The notes: generated by a model from the sequence alone, not told the origin. A DNA stretch of 64,000 nucleotides from Hymenobacter montanus (GCF_014699115.1 NZ_JACXAD010000007.1:62001-126000); one strand, 5' to 3'. Positions 1 to 8,299 are shown, counted from the stretch's first letter. A program made the numbers and translations.

Positions 1-98
1 TGGACTTCTTTAATAAGCTTGGTGCTTATACTCCGGGAGTCACTCTCTAACCTCTCAGAGATTTTCTTGGCAAAGGAAATAATTTGAGCTTTATCCAT
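1..98 (-). CDS. Partial CDS, N-terminus of an unknown protein
   Basis: An open frame runs from an ATG at 98-96 on the minus strand to the window edge without a stop. It encodes about 32 residues beginning MDKAQIISFAKKISERLESD. The fragment is charged and helical in character with no recognisable domain. It follows accC on the same strand with about 40 bp between them, so it could be the last gene of that operon or an independent unit; the gap is AT-rich. The function cannot be told from this fragment. Confidence 0.5.
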   Translation of the reverse strand, partial: MDKAQIISFAKKISERLESDSRSISTKLIKEV

Positions 99-139
99 GA
101 TAAAAAATAGGAATAAAGAATATTTTTGGTTAAGAGCAG

Positions 140-1486
140 TTAAATCTGCGAGAAGTCAAACGACTGCTCCAAAAACGCCGTCGTGAAATTCCCCTCGCGA
201 AACTGCTCATTGTCCATCAGCGCCAGGTGAAAAGGGATGGTGGTTTTCACGCCTTCGACCACGAATTCGCTCAGGGCGCGCTTCATTTTCACGATGCACT
301 CCTCGCGGGTTTGGGCCACGGTGATGAGCTTGGCAATCATGGAGTCGTAGTTGGGCGGAATCTGGTAGCCGGCGTACACGTGCGTATCCACGCGCACGCC
401 GTGGCCGCCGGGAATGTGCAGCGTGGTGATCCGGCCGGGCGCGGGGCGGAAGCCGTTGCGCGGGTCCTCGGCGTTGATGCGGCACTCCATGGCGTGCATC
501 TTGGGGAAGTAGTTCTTGCCGGAAATCGGAATGCCCGCCGCTACCTTGATCTGCTCCTTGATGAGGTCGTAGTTGATGATTTCCTCGGTCACCGGATGCT
601 CGACCTGGATGCGGGTGTTCATTTCCATGAAGTAGAAATCGCGGTTGGCATCCACCAGAAACTCAATCGTGCCCACGCCTTCGTAGCCGATGGCTGCGGC
701 GCCGGCAATGGCGGCCTGGCCCATTTTCTCGCGCAGGGCATCGGTCATGAACGGAGAGGGGGCTTCTTCCACCAGCTTCTGGTGGCGGCGCTGAATGGAG
801 CAGTCGCGCTCCGAAAGGTGCGCCACGTGGCCGAACTGGTCGCCCACAATCTGCACCTCGATGTGGCGCGGCTCCACTACGAACTTCTCCAGGTACATGC
901 CGTCGTTGCCGAAGGCCGCCTTCGATTCGGTGCGGGCATCGTCCCAGGCTTTCTGAAACTCTTCGTCGGAGTGGATGATGCGCATGCCGCGTCCGCCCCC
1001 GCCCGCCGTGGCCTTCAGGATAACCGGGTACTTAATCTTATTGGCGATTTTTTTGCCCTCTTCCACCGAATCGAGCAGGCCGACTGAGCCAGGAATACAA
1101 GGCACGCCGGCCTTGATCATGGTCGCTTTGGCGGTGGCCTTATCGCCCATCTGGTTAATCATCTCGGGCGAGGCCCCGATGAACTTAATGCCGTTTTCGG
1201 CGCAGATGCGCGAGAACTCCGCGTTTTCCGAAAGAAAGCCGTAGCCCGGGTGAATAGCGTCGGCGTTGGTGATTTCGCAGGCCGCAATCAGGTTGGGCAT
1301 GCTCAGGTACGATTGCGACGAAGCGGGCGGGCCAATGCAGACGGCCTCGTCGGCAAACTTCACGTGCAGGCTTTCCTTGTCGGCAGTAGAGTACACGGCC
1401 ACCGTTTTGATGCCCATTTCCTTGCAGGTGCGGATGATGCGCAGCGCAATTTCGCCCCGGTTGGCGATGAGTATTTTCTTGAACAT
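140..1486 (-). CDS. accC: Acetyl-CoA carboxylase, biotin carboxylase subunit
   Basis: 448 residues, the usual AccC length. It carboxylates the biotin on AccB using ATP and bicarbonate, the first half-reaction of malonyl-CoA synthesis. Seen: the N-terminal start [17 protein letters not shown], the glycine-rich ATP-grasp loop [12 protein letters not shown] near residue 160, HIEVQIVGD, the EEAPSP segment, and the [15 protein letters not shown] active-site stretch near 290-305. It lies directly downstream of accB on the same strand, separated by about 120 bp filled almost entirely by a mirrored heptad repeat. Identification is secure at family level. Pyruvate or propionyl carboxylase subunits look similar, but pairing with a short BCCP supports AccC. 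Confidence 0.95.
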   Translation of the reverse strand: MFKKILIANRGEIALRIIRTCKEMGIKTVAVYSTADKESLHVKFADEAVCIGPPASSQSYLSMPNLIAACEITNADAIHPGYGFLSENAEFSRICAENGIKFIGASPEMINQMGDKATAKATMIKAGVPCIPGSVGLLDSVEEGKKIANKIKYPVILKATAGGGGRGMRIIHSDEEFQKAWDDARTESKAAFGNDGMYLEKFVVEPRHIEVQIVGDQFGHVAHLSERDCSIQRRHQKLVEEAPSPFMTDALREKMGQAAIAGAAAIGYEGVGTIEFLVDANRDFYFMEMNTRIQVEHPVTEEIINYDLIKEQIKVAAGIPISGKNYFPKMHAMECRINAEDPRNGFRPAPGRITTLHIPGGHGVRVDTHVYAGYQIPPNYDSMIAKLITVAQTREECIVKMKRALSEFVVEGVKTTIPFHLALMDNEQFREGNFTTAFLEQSFDFSQI

Positions 1487-1502
1487 TGGGTGGGGAAAGA
1501 GA

Positions 1503-1601
1503 AGAGATTAGAGCCAAGAACTTAGAGCCAAGAGCTTAGACTTGCGGACGGCTACTGTTCCATTGCAGGGTCTAAGCTCTAGGTTCTTGGCTCTAATCTC
1601 T
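1503..1601. repeat. Mirrored AGAGCCA-type heptad arrays between accB and accC
   Basis: The left arm 1503-1540 reads as heptads AGAGATT, AGAGCCA, AGAACTT, AGAGCCA, AGAGCTT, then AGA. The right arm 1571-1601, read on the minus strand, is AGAGATT, AGAGCCA, AGAACCT, AGAGCTT, AGA. The arms therefore match as inverted repeats except that the left has one extra heptad. The spacer is 1541-1570. The array occupies nearly the whole accB-accC gap and would form a long hairpin in the transcript. Confidence 0.85.
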
Positions 1602-1610
1602 ACAATTGAG

Positions 1611-2126
1611 TTATTCAATCAAAAACAAGGGCTGGTCGTACTCCACCGGGGTGGCGTTGTCAACCAGGGCCTTCACGATGCGCCCGCTTTCCTCGGCTTC
1701 AATTTCGTTGAACAGCTTCATGGCTTCGATTATGCAGATAACCTGGCCTTTCTCGACCATGTCGCCTACTTGCACGAAAGCCGGGGCGTCGGGGCCGCTG
1801 CTGCGGTAGAAAGTGCCGATCATCGGAGACTTCAGGGCGCGGTAGCTGCCGCCCGCGGCTTCGGCGGGCGGCGCTGGAGCAGGGGCGGGGGGGGCTGCCG
1901 GGGCGGGCGCCGCCACTGGTACAGGGGCGGCCGCGGGGGCCGCGGGCGGCGCCACGCTGACCACGTGCTTGGTGTTGGGGTCGCGCTGCACCGAGATCTT
2001 GAATTCTTCGGTTTCAATGTTGACCTTATTCAACCCCGACTTTGCAATAAAATCGAGCAGTTCCTGCAGTTCCTTGGCTTTCATGGCGTCCTTTTTGTGC
2101 GAATCCTTACTTGACTCTTTCGACAT
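1611..2126 (-). CDS. accB: Acetyl-CoA carboxylase, biotin carboxyl carrier protein
   Basis: 171 residues. It carries biotin between the carboxylase and carboxyltransferase of acetyl-CoA carboxylase. Seen: an N-terminal segment (KELQELLDFIAKSGLNKVNI) typical of BCCP, an Ala/Pro-rich linker at about 58-92, and a C-terminal biotinyl domain with the motif EAMK in which K137 is the predicted biotinylated lysine. The ATG at 2126 makes the gene overlap the end of efp by 20 nt. An in-frame ATG at 2084 (residue 15) aligns better with the start of E. coli AccB, so the first 14 residues may not be translated. It is the second-last gene of the yceD-to-accC operon. Confidence 0.95.
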   Translation of the reverse strand: MSKESSKDSHKKDAMKAKELQELLDFIAKSGLNKVNIETEEFKISVQRDPNTKHVVSVAPPAAPAAAPVPVAAPAPAAPPAPAPAPPAEAAGGSYRALKSPMIGTFYRSSGPDAPAFVQVGDMVEKGQVICIIEAMKLFNEIEAEESGRIVKALVDNATPVEYDQPLFLIE

Positions 2127-2670
2127 AAGCGTAGTTGCGGGTGTCTACCCGAATTTTGGTGTCCTGGTCGATGAACAGCGGCACCTGGATGCGCGCCCCG
2201 GTTTCGACGGTGGCCGGCTTTAGGGTGTTGGTGGCCGTGTCGCCCTTCAGGCCGGGCTCGGTGTAGGTCACCATCAGCTCGACCGTGGAAGGCAGTTCGG
2301 CGGTGAGGGGCTGCTCGGTTTCGGCGTGCATCAGGATGGTTACCTCCTGGCCTTCCTTCATCAGGTCGGCAAAGGGCACCATGGCCTCGGGTAGCACAAT
2401 CTGCTCGAAGGTGCTGGTGTCCATGAACGTGAAACCGTAGTCGTCTTTGTAAATAAACTGGTGGGGGCGCTGCTCCACGCGGGCCGTTTCCACCTTCACG
2501 CCGGCGTTGAAGGTGTTGTCGATGGTGCGGCCGGTTTTGATGTTACGCATCTTGGTGCGCACGAATGCGGGCCCTTTGCCCGGCTTCACGTGCTGGAATT
2601 CGGTGATGACGTGCAGTTCGCCATTATAGTTGAGGACGAGACCGTTGCGGAAGTCGGCGGTTGATGCCAT
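2107..2670 (-). CDS. efp: Translation elongation factor P
   Basis: 187 residues, the normal EF-P length. It binds between the ribosomal P and E sites and relieves stalling at proline runs. Seen: domain I with the tip loop PGKGPAF, where K32 corresponds to the lysine modified in other bacteria, followed by the two OB-fold domains ending TRNYAYVERVK. No EpmA/EpmB gene is visible here. The Pro-rich linker of AccB just downstream is the kind of sequence whose translation depends on EF-P. The ATG lies only 8 bp from an AT-rich heptad array, which may influence initiation. Confidence 0.96.
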   Translation of the reverse strand: MASTADFRNGLVLNYNGELHVITEFQHVKPGKGPAFVRTKMRNIKTGRTIDNTFNAGVKVETARVEQRPHQFIYKDDYGFTFMDTSTFEQIVLPEAMVPFADLMKEGQEVTILMHAETEQPLTAELPSTVELMVTYTEPGLKGDTATNTLKPATVETGARIQVPLFIDQDTKIRVDTRNYAYVERVK

Positions 2671-2678
2671 GGGAATTC

Positions 2679-2889
2679 AATTAAAAATTAAAAATGAAGA
2701 AGTAAAAATTGACGGCTCAATTTCCAACGCTTCTTTTTTTAACGGGTTTTGATTGGGGGTATATTGGGGAAAAGGGGCTTTCCGCTGATTTTTAATTGCG
2801 CCTAGCGCAGAGCTACTAGGTCGACCGGTAGCGGTAGGGGAAGAGGAGCTTCCTGCTAATTTTTAATTCTTCATTTTTCATTTTTAATT
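2679..2889. repeat. Mirrored AT-rich heptad arrays between efp and fabH
   Basis: Left arm 2679-2710 on the plus strand is AATTAAA, AATTAAA, AATGAAG, AAGTAAA, AATT. Right arm 2858-2889 read on the minus strand is AATTAAA, AATGAAA, AATGAAG, AATTAAA, AATT. The period is 7 nt and the arms face each other across about 150 bp, which holds a further single copy near 2790-2800. The right arm overlaps the 3' end of fabH and supplies its last codons and stop. Similar palindromes occur at 50376-50445 and 51271-51346. Confidence 0.85.
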
Positions 2890-3896
2890 GCCCCTGCCGC
2901 TGCCGTGCCGTCGTACGCCCATTTCAGGTAGATGGAGCCCCAGGTAAAGCCGCCGCCGAAGGCCGCCAGCACCAGGTTGTCGCCCCGGCGTAGCTGGCTT
3001 TCGTAGTCGGCCAAACACAGCGGAATGGTGCCGTTGGTGGTATTGCCGTAGCGGTGGATGTTAAGCATCACCTTTTCGGGGCCCACGCCCATGCGGTTGG
3101 CGGTAGCGTCGATGATGCGCTTGTTGGCTTGGTGCGGCACCAGCCAAGCCACGTCGTCGTTGCTGAGGTGGTTGCGCTCCATTACCTGCGCCGCGACGTC
3201 GGCCATGCTTTTCACGGCGAACTTGAACACCGTGGCGCCTTCCTGGTAAATGTAGTGCTCCTTGTTGGCCACCGTTTCCTGCGAGGGGGGGCGGCGACTA
3301 CCCCCGGCTTTCTGGTGCAGGTAGGCTTCGCCGCTGCCATCGGTGCGCAGCACTTGGTCGAGCAGGCCGTAGCCGTCGAGGCTGGGTTCGAGGAGTACGG
3401 CCGCCGCCCCATCACCAAATAGAATGCAGTTAGCGCGGTCGGTGTAATCGATGATAGAGGACATCTTATCGGCACCCACCACAATCACCTTTTTGCAGGT
3501 GCCCGCCTGAATGAACTGGGCCCCGGTGGCCAGCGAAAACAGAAAGCCGGAGCAGGCTGCGTTCACGTCGTAGCTGAAGGCCCGGGCGAGGCCCACCCCC
3601 TTGGAGATGATGTTGGCCGTGGCCGGGAACAGCAAATCGGGGGTCGTAGTGGCGCAAATCAGCAGGTCGATGTCCTCGGGATTAGTGCCGGTTTTATCCA
3701 GGAGCTGCTGCACGGCCTTGATGCCCATCACCGAGGAACCTTGGTCGACTCCCTTTAAAATGCGGCGCTCTTTGATGCCGGTTCGCGACATAATCCACTC
3801 ATCGGTGGTGTCCACCAGCTTCTCCAGCTCGGTGTTGGTCAGCACATATTCGGGCACGTAAGCACCCACGCCAGTGATAGCAGCAGTAATCTTCAT
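2871..3896 (-). CDS. fabH: 3-oxoacyl-[acyl-carrier-protein] synthase III
   Basis: 341 residues. It condenses acetyl-CoA (or a branched starter) with malonyl-ACP to start fatty-acid synthesis. Seen: catalytic Cys115 in [10 protein letters not shown], His in [11 protein letters not shown], and Asn in GNTTNGTIP, giving the Cys-His-Asn triad of FabH. The C-terminus departs from the family: the last residues IKNEK and the stop are encoded by the AT-rich heptad array at 2858-2889. It sits between plsX and efp in the lipid/ribosome operon. A TACTTTTG -7 element at 3902-3909 suggests an extra start very close to the ATG. Confidence 0.95.
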   Translation of the reverse strand: MKITAAITGVGAYVPEYVLTNTELEKLVDTTDEWIMSRTGIKERRILKGVDQGSSVMGIKAVQQLLDKTGTNPEDIDLLICATTTPDLLFPATANIISKGVGLARAFSYDVNAACSGFLFSLATGAQFIQAGTCKKVIVVGADKMSSIIDYTDRANCILFGDGAAAVLLEPSLDGYGLLDQVLRTDGSGEAYLHQKAGGSRRPPSQETVANKEHYIYQEGATVFKFAVKSMADVAAQVMERNHLSNDDVAWLVPHQANKRIIDATANRMGVGPEKVMLNIHRYGNTTNGTIPLCLADYESQLRRGDNLVLAAFGGGFTWGSIYLKWAYDGTAAAGAIKNEK

Positions 3897-3901
3897 ACGA
3901 G

Positions 3902-3909
3902 CAAAAGTA
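3902..3909 (-). promoter_or_regulatory. Possible -7 element directly before fabH
   Basis: The minus strand reads TACTTTTG, matching the Bacteroidota -7 consensus TAnnTTTG. Its end is 6 nt from the fabH ATG at 3896, so a transcript from it would be leaderless or nearly so. No convincing TTG box is seen at the expected distance upstream, so confidence is moderate. Confidence 0.4.
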
Positions 3910-4047
3910 GGCGGGGCAAGCGAGAAGTGGGCATCAAAGCGGAAAAAAGCGCCGCCGTTACGCGCTTAGTAAGCCAGGGGCGGAACGGCAACGATTTAAA
4001 AAAAATCCGGCCAGAGCCGGAGATTTTTCCACCGCGGTCAGCCGGAG

Positions 4048-4989
4048 TTAAGACTTAAAAGTAGCCTTTATTTGGTCGACAATGCCCGACTCGGCCATGT
4101 TGTAGCCCTGCACGAGCATGTTGCCAATGGCCCGGGGCGTGCTCCGGCCGTGGCCGATAATGGCGTTGTCGTTGATGCCCAGGATAGGAGAGCCGCCTAC
4201 TGTCTCGTAATTGAACTTATCGAAAAACGAGTCGTGAATATGTCGCTCGTCCATCATTTCGTAGATGGATTCCGCCATTTTCAGCAGAATATTGCCCGTG
4301 AAGCCATCGCAGACCACCACGTCGGCCTTGTCATTGAACAGGTCGCGGCCTTCGATATTGCCCACGAAATGAAGGTGTGGGTTCACTTTCAGCAGCTGGT
4401 GCGCGGCCTGGGTCAGGGGAGTGCCCTTGCCTTCTTCTTCGCCGATGTTGGCCAGGCCTACTTTGGGCCGCTCAATGCCCAGCACGTACTGGGCATACAG
4501 CGAACCGAGCTCGCCGAACTGCTCGAGCATCTCCGGCTTGCATTCGGCGTTGGCGCCCACGTCGAGCAGGATGCCGAAGCTGTTCTGGAGCTTAGGGACG
4601 AAGTTGGCGATGGCCGGGCGGATTACCCCGGGCACGGCTTTCACGGTAAACATGGCCCCAACGAGCATGGCGCCGGTGTTGCCCGCCGAGCAGAAGGCCT
4701 CAACTTCGCTCGCCAGGAGTAGCTTGTAGCCTACGGCGATGCTGGAGTCCGGCTTCTGCTGGAAGGCTTTGGCCGGGTGCTCGCCCATCTCAATAATCTG
4801 CGAGGCCGGGACGAATTCAAGGGCGTCGCCCGCGGGACCGGCGGCTTGGAGCAGGGGCCGCACGGCGTCTTCCTGACCAATGAGGACGATGGTGGCCCGC
4901 CCGGCTAGTTGTTCGGCTGCTAGTAGAGCACCCGCCACGGCGGCTTGGGGGGCGAAATCGCCGCCCATTGCGTCGAGGGCTATTTTCAT
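4048..4989 (-). CDS. plsX: Phosphate acyltransferase PlsX
   Basis: 313 residues, slightly shorter than the usual 330-350 but complete at both ends. It converts acyl-ACP to acyl-phosphate for phosphatidic acid synthesis at the membrane. Seen: the N-terminal MKIALDAMGGDFAP signature, the HPAKAFQQKPDSSI stretch with the conserved K, GNTGAMLVGA, and GFTGNILLKMAE. The order rpmF-plsX-fabH is conserved across bacteria and supports the assignment. The spacer to fabH (about 150 bp) holds the fabH -7 element but no strong terminator. Confidence 0.95.
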   Translation of the reverse strand: MKIALDAMGGDFAPQAAVAGALLAAEQLAGRATIVLIGQEDAVRPLLQAAGPAGDALEFVPASQIIEMGEHPAKAFQQKPDSSIAVGYKLLLASEVEAFCSAGNTGAMLVGAMFTVKAVPGVIRPAIANFVPKLQNSFGILLDVGANAECKPEMLEQFGELGSLYAQYVLGIERPKVGLANIGEEEGKGTPLTQAAHQLLKVNPHLHFVGNIEGRDLFNDKADVVVCDGFTGNILLKMAESIYEMMDERHIHDSFFDKFNYETVGGSPILGINDNAIIGHGRSTPRAIGNMLVQGYNMAESGIVDQIKATFKS

Positions 4990-5103
4990 GTACGAGGTGT
5001 TTGGGAACGTCAGGGAAAGGGTAGGAACCAGAAGTCCGGCCTCGCTGGCTTAAAAAGGAGCGAAGCCGGACCGAATGGTGCCGCGAAGTAACAACCCGAC
5101 GCG

Positions 5104-5334
5104 CTATTCGTCGTCGCCGGTCGTGTCGGCGGCGGGCGCAGCGCTCACCTTCGTGTAGTTTTTGATGGCCAGCTGGCCGTTGTGATAGAGGTCACCATCC
5201 ACTACGTACGCTTTATGGCGCAGGTGCAGCTCGCCCGTGTTGGGGCACAAGGTAACGGCCTTCGGGGTGAGTTTATAGTGCGTACGACGCTTGTCGCGAA
5301 CGGCGGAAGAGGTGCGGCGCTTAGGATGAGCCAT
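5104..5334 (-). CDS. rpmF: 50S ribosomal protein L32
   Basis: 76 residues with the typical L32 opening MAHPKRRTSSAVRDKRRTHY followed by LCPNTGELHLRHK. Only one cysteine of the usual zinc ribbon is present, so this is the non-zinc (C-minus) form. The acidic tail (VSAAPAADTTGDDE) extends beyond the shortest L32 proteins, as is common in this phylum. It lies between the yceD-like gene and plsX in the conserved operon. Confidence 0.96.
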   Translation of the reverse strand: MAHPKRRTSSAVRDKRRTHYKLTPKAVTLCPNTGELHLRHKAYVVDGDLYHNGQLAIKNYTKVSAAPAADTTGDDE

Positions 5335-5396
5335 GGGGAGGGGGAGTTATAAGTTTAAACGTTAGGAGTTAGAAAGCGACTCGGGGCGCTGACGGA

Positions 5397-5930
5397 TTAA
5401 TTCAGGTTGCGCATGGCGGCCCAGCGGGGGTCGGCCGGCTCATCGTCATCGGGGGCATCATCGGCCGGCCGGGTGCTGAAGATGTGCTTGGTGGGAGCGT
5501 CCGGGTTGTCGTCGGGCTCGTTCTGGAAGCGCGGGTGCAGCTTCTTCATGGGCAGGGCCAGGCCGATGTAGTCATACAGGTGCTGGGCCAAGGGCAGGAC
5601 CTGCGTGTCGGGCGTGATTTGCAGCACGTTGTCGTCCAGCTCCTTGTTTTCGTCGCCAATGCGTACCAGCAGCTGTTCGCGAACGTCCAGCGGCTGGTCG
5701 AACTCGTCCAGCGTGCGGTCACAATTCAGGGAGACGGTGCCCGTAATGTGGAAATTCAAGGTGAGCAGCCGCTCGGTTTTAAGGAGCTCTACGTCGGCGT
5801 GCAGCTGGCCTTGCTCTACCAGCGGTTGGTCGAACAGGGCGAAAAAGTCGGGACCTAACTTGTACTCAAAATGGTGCGTTTTCAGCGCCAGCTTGGCTAA
5901 GTTGAGGTCGTATTGGCTGTCTTTTTTCAC
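5397..5930 (-). CDS. YceD/DUF177-family protein
   Basis: About 177 residues from a GTG start at 5930 (KKDSQYDLNLAKLALK follows). A longer frame begins with TTG at 5954, but that codon lies inside the predicted promoter (5952-5983) and would precede the transcription start, so the GTG is preferred. Seen: the DUF177 core with LNCDRTLDEF in the middle and an acidic tail (PDDNPDAPTKHIF, DDAPDDDEPADP). DUF177 proteins are almost always encoded before rpmF and have been linked to 23S rRNA accumulation in other bacteria. It is the first gene of the seven-gene operon. Confidence 0.85.
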   Translation of the reverse strand: MKKDSQYDLNLAKLALKTHHFEYKLGPDFFALFDQPLVEQGQLHADVELLKTERLLTLNFHITGTVSLNCDRTLDEFDQPLDVREQLLVRIGDENKELDDNVLQITPDTQVLPLAQHLYDYIGLALPMKKLHPRFQNEPDDNPDAPTKHIFSTRPADDAPDDDEPADPRWAAMRNLN

Positions 5931-5951
5931 GGTCGGCTGAATAGCAGGGGG

Positions 5952-5983
5952 CAAAAGTAGTGAAATTCCGGCTTTTTGCCAAA
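5952..5983 (-). promoter_or_regulatory. Promoter of the yceD-rpmF-plsX-fabH-efp-accBC operon
   Basis: On the minus strand, TTTG (5983-5980) is followed after exactly 20 nt by TACTTTTG (5959-5952). This fits the Bacteroidota housekeeping promoter TTTG-N19/20-TAnnTTTG. It predicts a start near 5945 and so decides the GTG start of the first gene. Confidence 0.75.
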
Positions 5984-6007
5984 AGACTGGACCATATTCC
6001 GGTCAGA

Positions 6008-6376
6008 TCAGGCCGTTTTGAGAATAAATTCCGGGCTGATGTGCAGGCGTTCGTAAAGCTTTTTGGCTAGGTCCATGGTTACGCGTCGCTTGCCACTCAA
6101 GATTTGGGAGAGGCGGCCGGGCGGTACTTCGAGCAGGGCAGCCAGCTCTTTTTGCTTCAAGTGCTGCTGCTGACGTTTCAGCTCTATCATGGCCGGCAGG
6201 GTGGTAGGCTTGGGGGGCAGCGGAAACAACTCCATTCGAAGCTCGTAGTCTTCAATGGCTTCAGCCAAGGCACGGGCAAGGGGCTGGATTTCAGGATGCG
6301 CGTCGATGCCCTGAGCTTCTAAGGCATCGTATTGGCGAAAAGCATCGCGTAACTCTTCCGCAGTATTAATAATCAT
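6008..6376 (-). CDS. higA: HigA-type antitoxin with HTH domain
   Basis: 122 residues. The C-terminal half holds an XRE/Cro-type helix-turn-helix (LKQKELAALLEVPPGRLSQILSGKRRVTMDLAKKL). The N-terminal half is a helical segment like that of HigA antitoxins encoded after HigB. Its start overlaps the stop of the higB-like gene by 4 nt (ATGA), indicating translational coupling. It is expected to neutralise HigB and repress the pair's promoter. The toxin-first order is typical for higBA. Base composition is lower in GC than the flanking operon, consistent with an acquired module. Confidence 0.88.
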   Translation of the reverse strand: MIINTAEELRDAFRQYDALEAQGIDAHPEIQPLARALAEAIEDYELRMELFPLPPKPTTLPAMIELKRQQQHLKQKELAALLEVPPGRLSQILSGKRRVTMDLAKKLYERLHISPEFILKTA

Positions 6377-6681
6377 GGCTTTAGAAATTCGACAGTGGCT
6401 GCATCAACGGCATCGTATTGGCGGTGAGTGCCAACAAACTTGAGATAAACAGTTCGGGTAGTGAAAGACACCGAGGCTATTAGGCGGTATCGGTTGCCCT
6501 TGATATTAAAAACAAAACGCTCATTGCCAACATAGTCAGCTGTGCGGAACGACTGCCGCACGGTTGCTCCATTAGCCCATTCAACTGTCCGCACATGATG
6601 GTACCACTCTTCCAAAGCCGCTTCAGAAGCGGGATGTGCAAGCACAAAAGCGCGCAACACCGCACGGCTGATAATTACCAT
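6373..6681 (-). CDS. higB: HigB-type toxin (RelE superfamily)
   Basis: 102 residues, matching HigB mRNA interferases that cut mRNA on the ribosome. Seen: VRQSFRTADYVGNERFVFNIKGNRYRLIASVSFTTRTVYLKFVGTH, with the R..YRL..V.F....V.IKFVGTH core of the family. An intact ATG and stop and coupling to higA suggest a functional pair. No obvious operator palindrome was seen in the short gap to pdxA beyond the pdxA terminator. Confidence 0.88.
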   Translation of the reverse strand: MVIISRAVLRAFVLAHPASEAALEEWYHHVRTVEWANGATVRQSFRTADYVGNERFVFNIKGNRYRLIASVSFTTRTVYLKFVGTHRQYDAVDAATVEFLKP

Positions 6682-6690
6682 GGATGCACT

Positions 6691-6725
6691 AAAAGGAGAA
6701 ACGCGACCCGTAAAGGCCGCGTTTC
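6691..6725 (-). terminator. Terminator after pdxA
   Basis: GAAACGCG (6698-6705) pairs with CGCGTTTC (6718-6725). On the minus strand the hairpin is followed by TCCTTTT, so it would end pdxA transcription just before higB. Confidence 0.6.
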
Positions 6726-6760
6726 AAAATTAGAAAGAAAATTTCGATAATGCGAAGATG

Positions 6761-7909
6761 CTAACGCACGGAGCGGGGCTGAGCGTTTTGCCACCGCTGC
6801 CGCCATACCTCACACGCCAGGTACACGGCCGCCCGGAACGATGATTCCTCGGCTTTAAACTGCCCGGCTAACCCGTACGCCGTACCGTGGTCGGGGGAGG
6901 TACGGACCACCGGCAGGCCCGCCGTGAAGTTTACTCCTCGTTCAAAGGCCATCAGCTTAAAGGGAATCAGGCCTTGGTCGTGGTAGAGGGCCAGGGTGGC
7001 ATCGAACTGCCGAAACTGCTGGGTGCCGAAGTAGCCATCGGCCGGGAAGGGCCCGAAAACCAGGTGGCCGTCCTGCGCGAACTGCTGGATGACGGGGGCT
7101 ACGAGGTCGTTTTCTTCGTGGCCCAACAGGCCGTTTTCGCCGGCGTGGGGGTTAAGGCCCAACACGGCAACGCGGGGCTTGAGAATGCCGAAATCCTGCT
7201 TTAGAGAATTGAGCAGCAGGCTGATTTTGGTGCTCAGCAGCTCGGGCGTGAGGCGGGCGGGCACATCCTTGAGCGGCACGTGGCCGGTAACGGTGGCGAT
7301 ACGCAGCCCATTGTCGTCCACCAGAAACATAAGGCTTTCGGGCGCCTTGAAGAAAGCGGTCAGGAACTCGGTGTGGCCGGGGTAGCGGAAGTCGTCGGAC
7401 TGGGTGTTGTCCTTGCTGATGGGAGCCGTGACGAGGGCATCGAGCTTGCCGGCCTTGAGGTCGCGGCTGGCGGCCAGCAGGCTTTCGCGCGCGGCCTGGC
7501 CAGTGGCGGCCGAGGGCTGACCGGGGGCCAGGGCGAAGTCTTCTTCCCAGCACGTCACCGCATTGAGACGACCAGGGGCGATATCGGCCGCGTCGCGCAG
7601 CTGCCGGAAAGTGAGGTGCTCAGCGTCGGTAGGGGTGGGGAAGTCAGCGAAAAGGGCCGTGGCCGTGCCATAAACAACGGGCGTGCAGAGCTTCAGCAGG
7701 CGCTCATCGAGCAAGGTTTTGTAAATGACTTCGGGGCCGATGCCGGCCAGGTCGCCCACGGAAAAGCCTATTCTTGGTGCTTGGTGCTTGGTGCCTGGTG
7801 CCTGGTGCTTGGGTTTTGGTGCTTGGGTTTTGGGGTTTGGGGTTTGGTTGGGTGCTGGTGCTTGGTTGGTGGTTGGTGTCTGATTGGTGGTGTCAGGTGT
7901 TGGGGTCAT
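6761..7909 (-). CDS. pdxA: 4-hydroxythreonine-4-phosphate dehydrogenase with a repeat-encoded N-terminus
   Basis: 382 residues. It oxidises 4-phosphohydroxy-L-threonine in pyridoxal phosphate synthesis. Seen: RIGFSVGDLAGIGPEV near residue 46, VTAPISKDN, PGHTEFL, GLNPHAGE and the C-terminal VRTSPDHGTAYGLAG, all PdxA hallmarks with metal-binding histidines. Odd: residues 1-45 are low-complexity Thr/Pro/Gln/Lys (for example KTQAPKPKHQAPGTKHQAP) and are translated from a heptad repeat array. No ATG lies near the expected PdxA start, so this extension appears to be the true N-terminus unless the GTG in the FSVGD segment is used. It is terminated before higB. Confidence 0.93.
   Translation of the reverse strand: MTPTPDTTNQTPTTNQAPAPNQTPNPKTQAPKPKHQAPGTKHQAPRIGFSVGDLAGIGPEVIYKTLLDERLLKLCTPVVYGTATALFADFPTPTDAEHLTFRQLRDAADIAPGRLNAVTCWEEDFALAPGQPSAATGQAARESLLAASRDLKAGKLDALVTAPISKDNTQSDDFRYPGHTEFLTAFFKAPESLMFLVDDNGLRIATVTGHVPLKDVPARLTPELLSTKISLLLNSLKQDFGILKPRVAVLGLNPHAGENGLLGHEENDLVAPVIQQFAQDGHLVFGPFPADGYFGTQQFRQFDATLALYHDQGLIPFKLMAFERGVNFTAGLPVVRTSPDHGTAYGLAGQFKAEESSFRAAVYLACEVWRQRWQNAQPRSVR
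7776..7852. repeat. GGTGCTT heptad array inside the pdxA 5' end
   Basis: Eleven consecutive 7-mers on the plus strand: GGTGCTT, GGTGCTT, GGTGCCT, GGTGCCT, GGTGCTT, GGGTTTT, GGTGCTT, GGGTTTT, GGGGTTT, GGGGTTT, GGTTGGG, degenerating toward 7890. This is the reverse complement of the AAGCACC units at 8330-8399, so the two arrays face each other across the four-helix-bundle gene. Confidence 0.85.
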
Positions 7910-7924
7910 TGGATTGCTGGAAGT

Positions 7925-8299
7925 TTAGGCCACTTGTTGGCGATAGTGATTGATGAAGCCGTGGAGCAGCTTCTTACAGCTTGTTATAAAGGCAAATAAC
8001 GTTTCCGTAACCTCTGAATTTAGGTACTGAAGGTCGAGGGCTACGTAGAGTTGGGTCTCCAGCTCGTATAGAGACCCTCGGGCGATGAACAAAAAGTTGA
8101 TGGTATCTCGGGGCGTTTGTCGGCCACAGCCCTCGGCAATATTGGAAGGAACCGAAACGGCTGCTCTACGCAATTGATTGGTCAAGCCAAACAATTCCTC
8201 CTTCGGAAAAAGACGGCTAACAGCATACACTTCAGAGGTGAGCTTTCGAGCAAGCTGCCACACTTCTAAATCTGTATAAGATTTATTATCTCTTTCCAT
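7925..8299 (-). CDS. Four-helix-bundle protein (S23/IVP type)
   Basis: 124 residues from the ATG at 8299 (MERDNKSYTDLEVWQLARKL); a longer frame to 8338 adds 13 residues that look non-native. Seen: the family pattern DLEVWQLARKLTSEVY, FGLTNQLRRAAVSVPSNIAEG, RGSLYELETQLYVALDL. Relatives are encoded in 23S rRNA intervening sequences and share a fold with the Avd subunit of diversity-generating retroelements; both bind nucleic acid. No reverse transcriptase is seen here. The gene is AT-richer than pdxA and pepA and is bracketed by mirrored heptad arrays, which looks like an inserted cassette. Its function is unknown. Confidence 0.85.
   Translation of the reverse strand: MERDNKSYTDLEVWQLARKLTSEVYAVSRLFPKEELFGLTNQLRRAAVSVPSNIAEGCGRQTPRDTINFLFIARGSLYELETQLYVALDLQYLNSEVTETLFAFITSCKKLLHGFINHYRQQVA

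Noticed and set aside
227..1087. 286-codon plus-strand frame opposite accC
   Set aside because: It is antisense to a clearly conserved biotin carboxylase and has the His/Val/Gly-rich composition typical of frames opposite GC-rich coding sequence.
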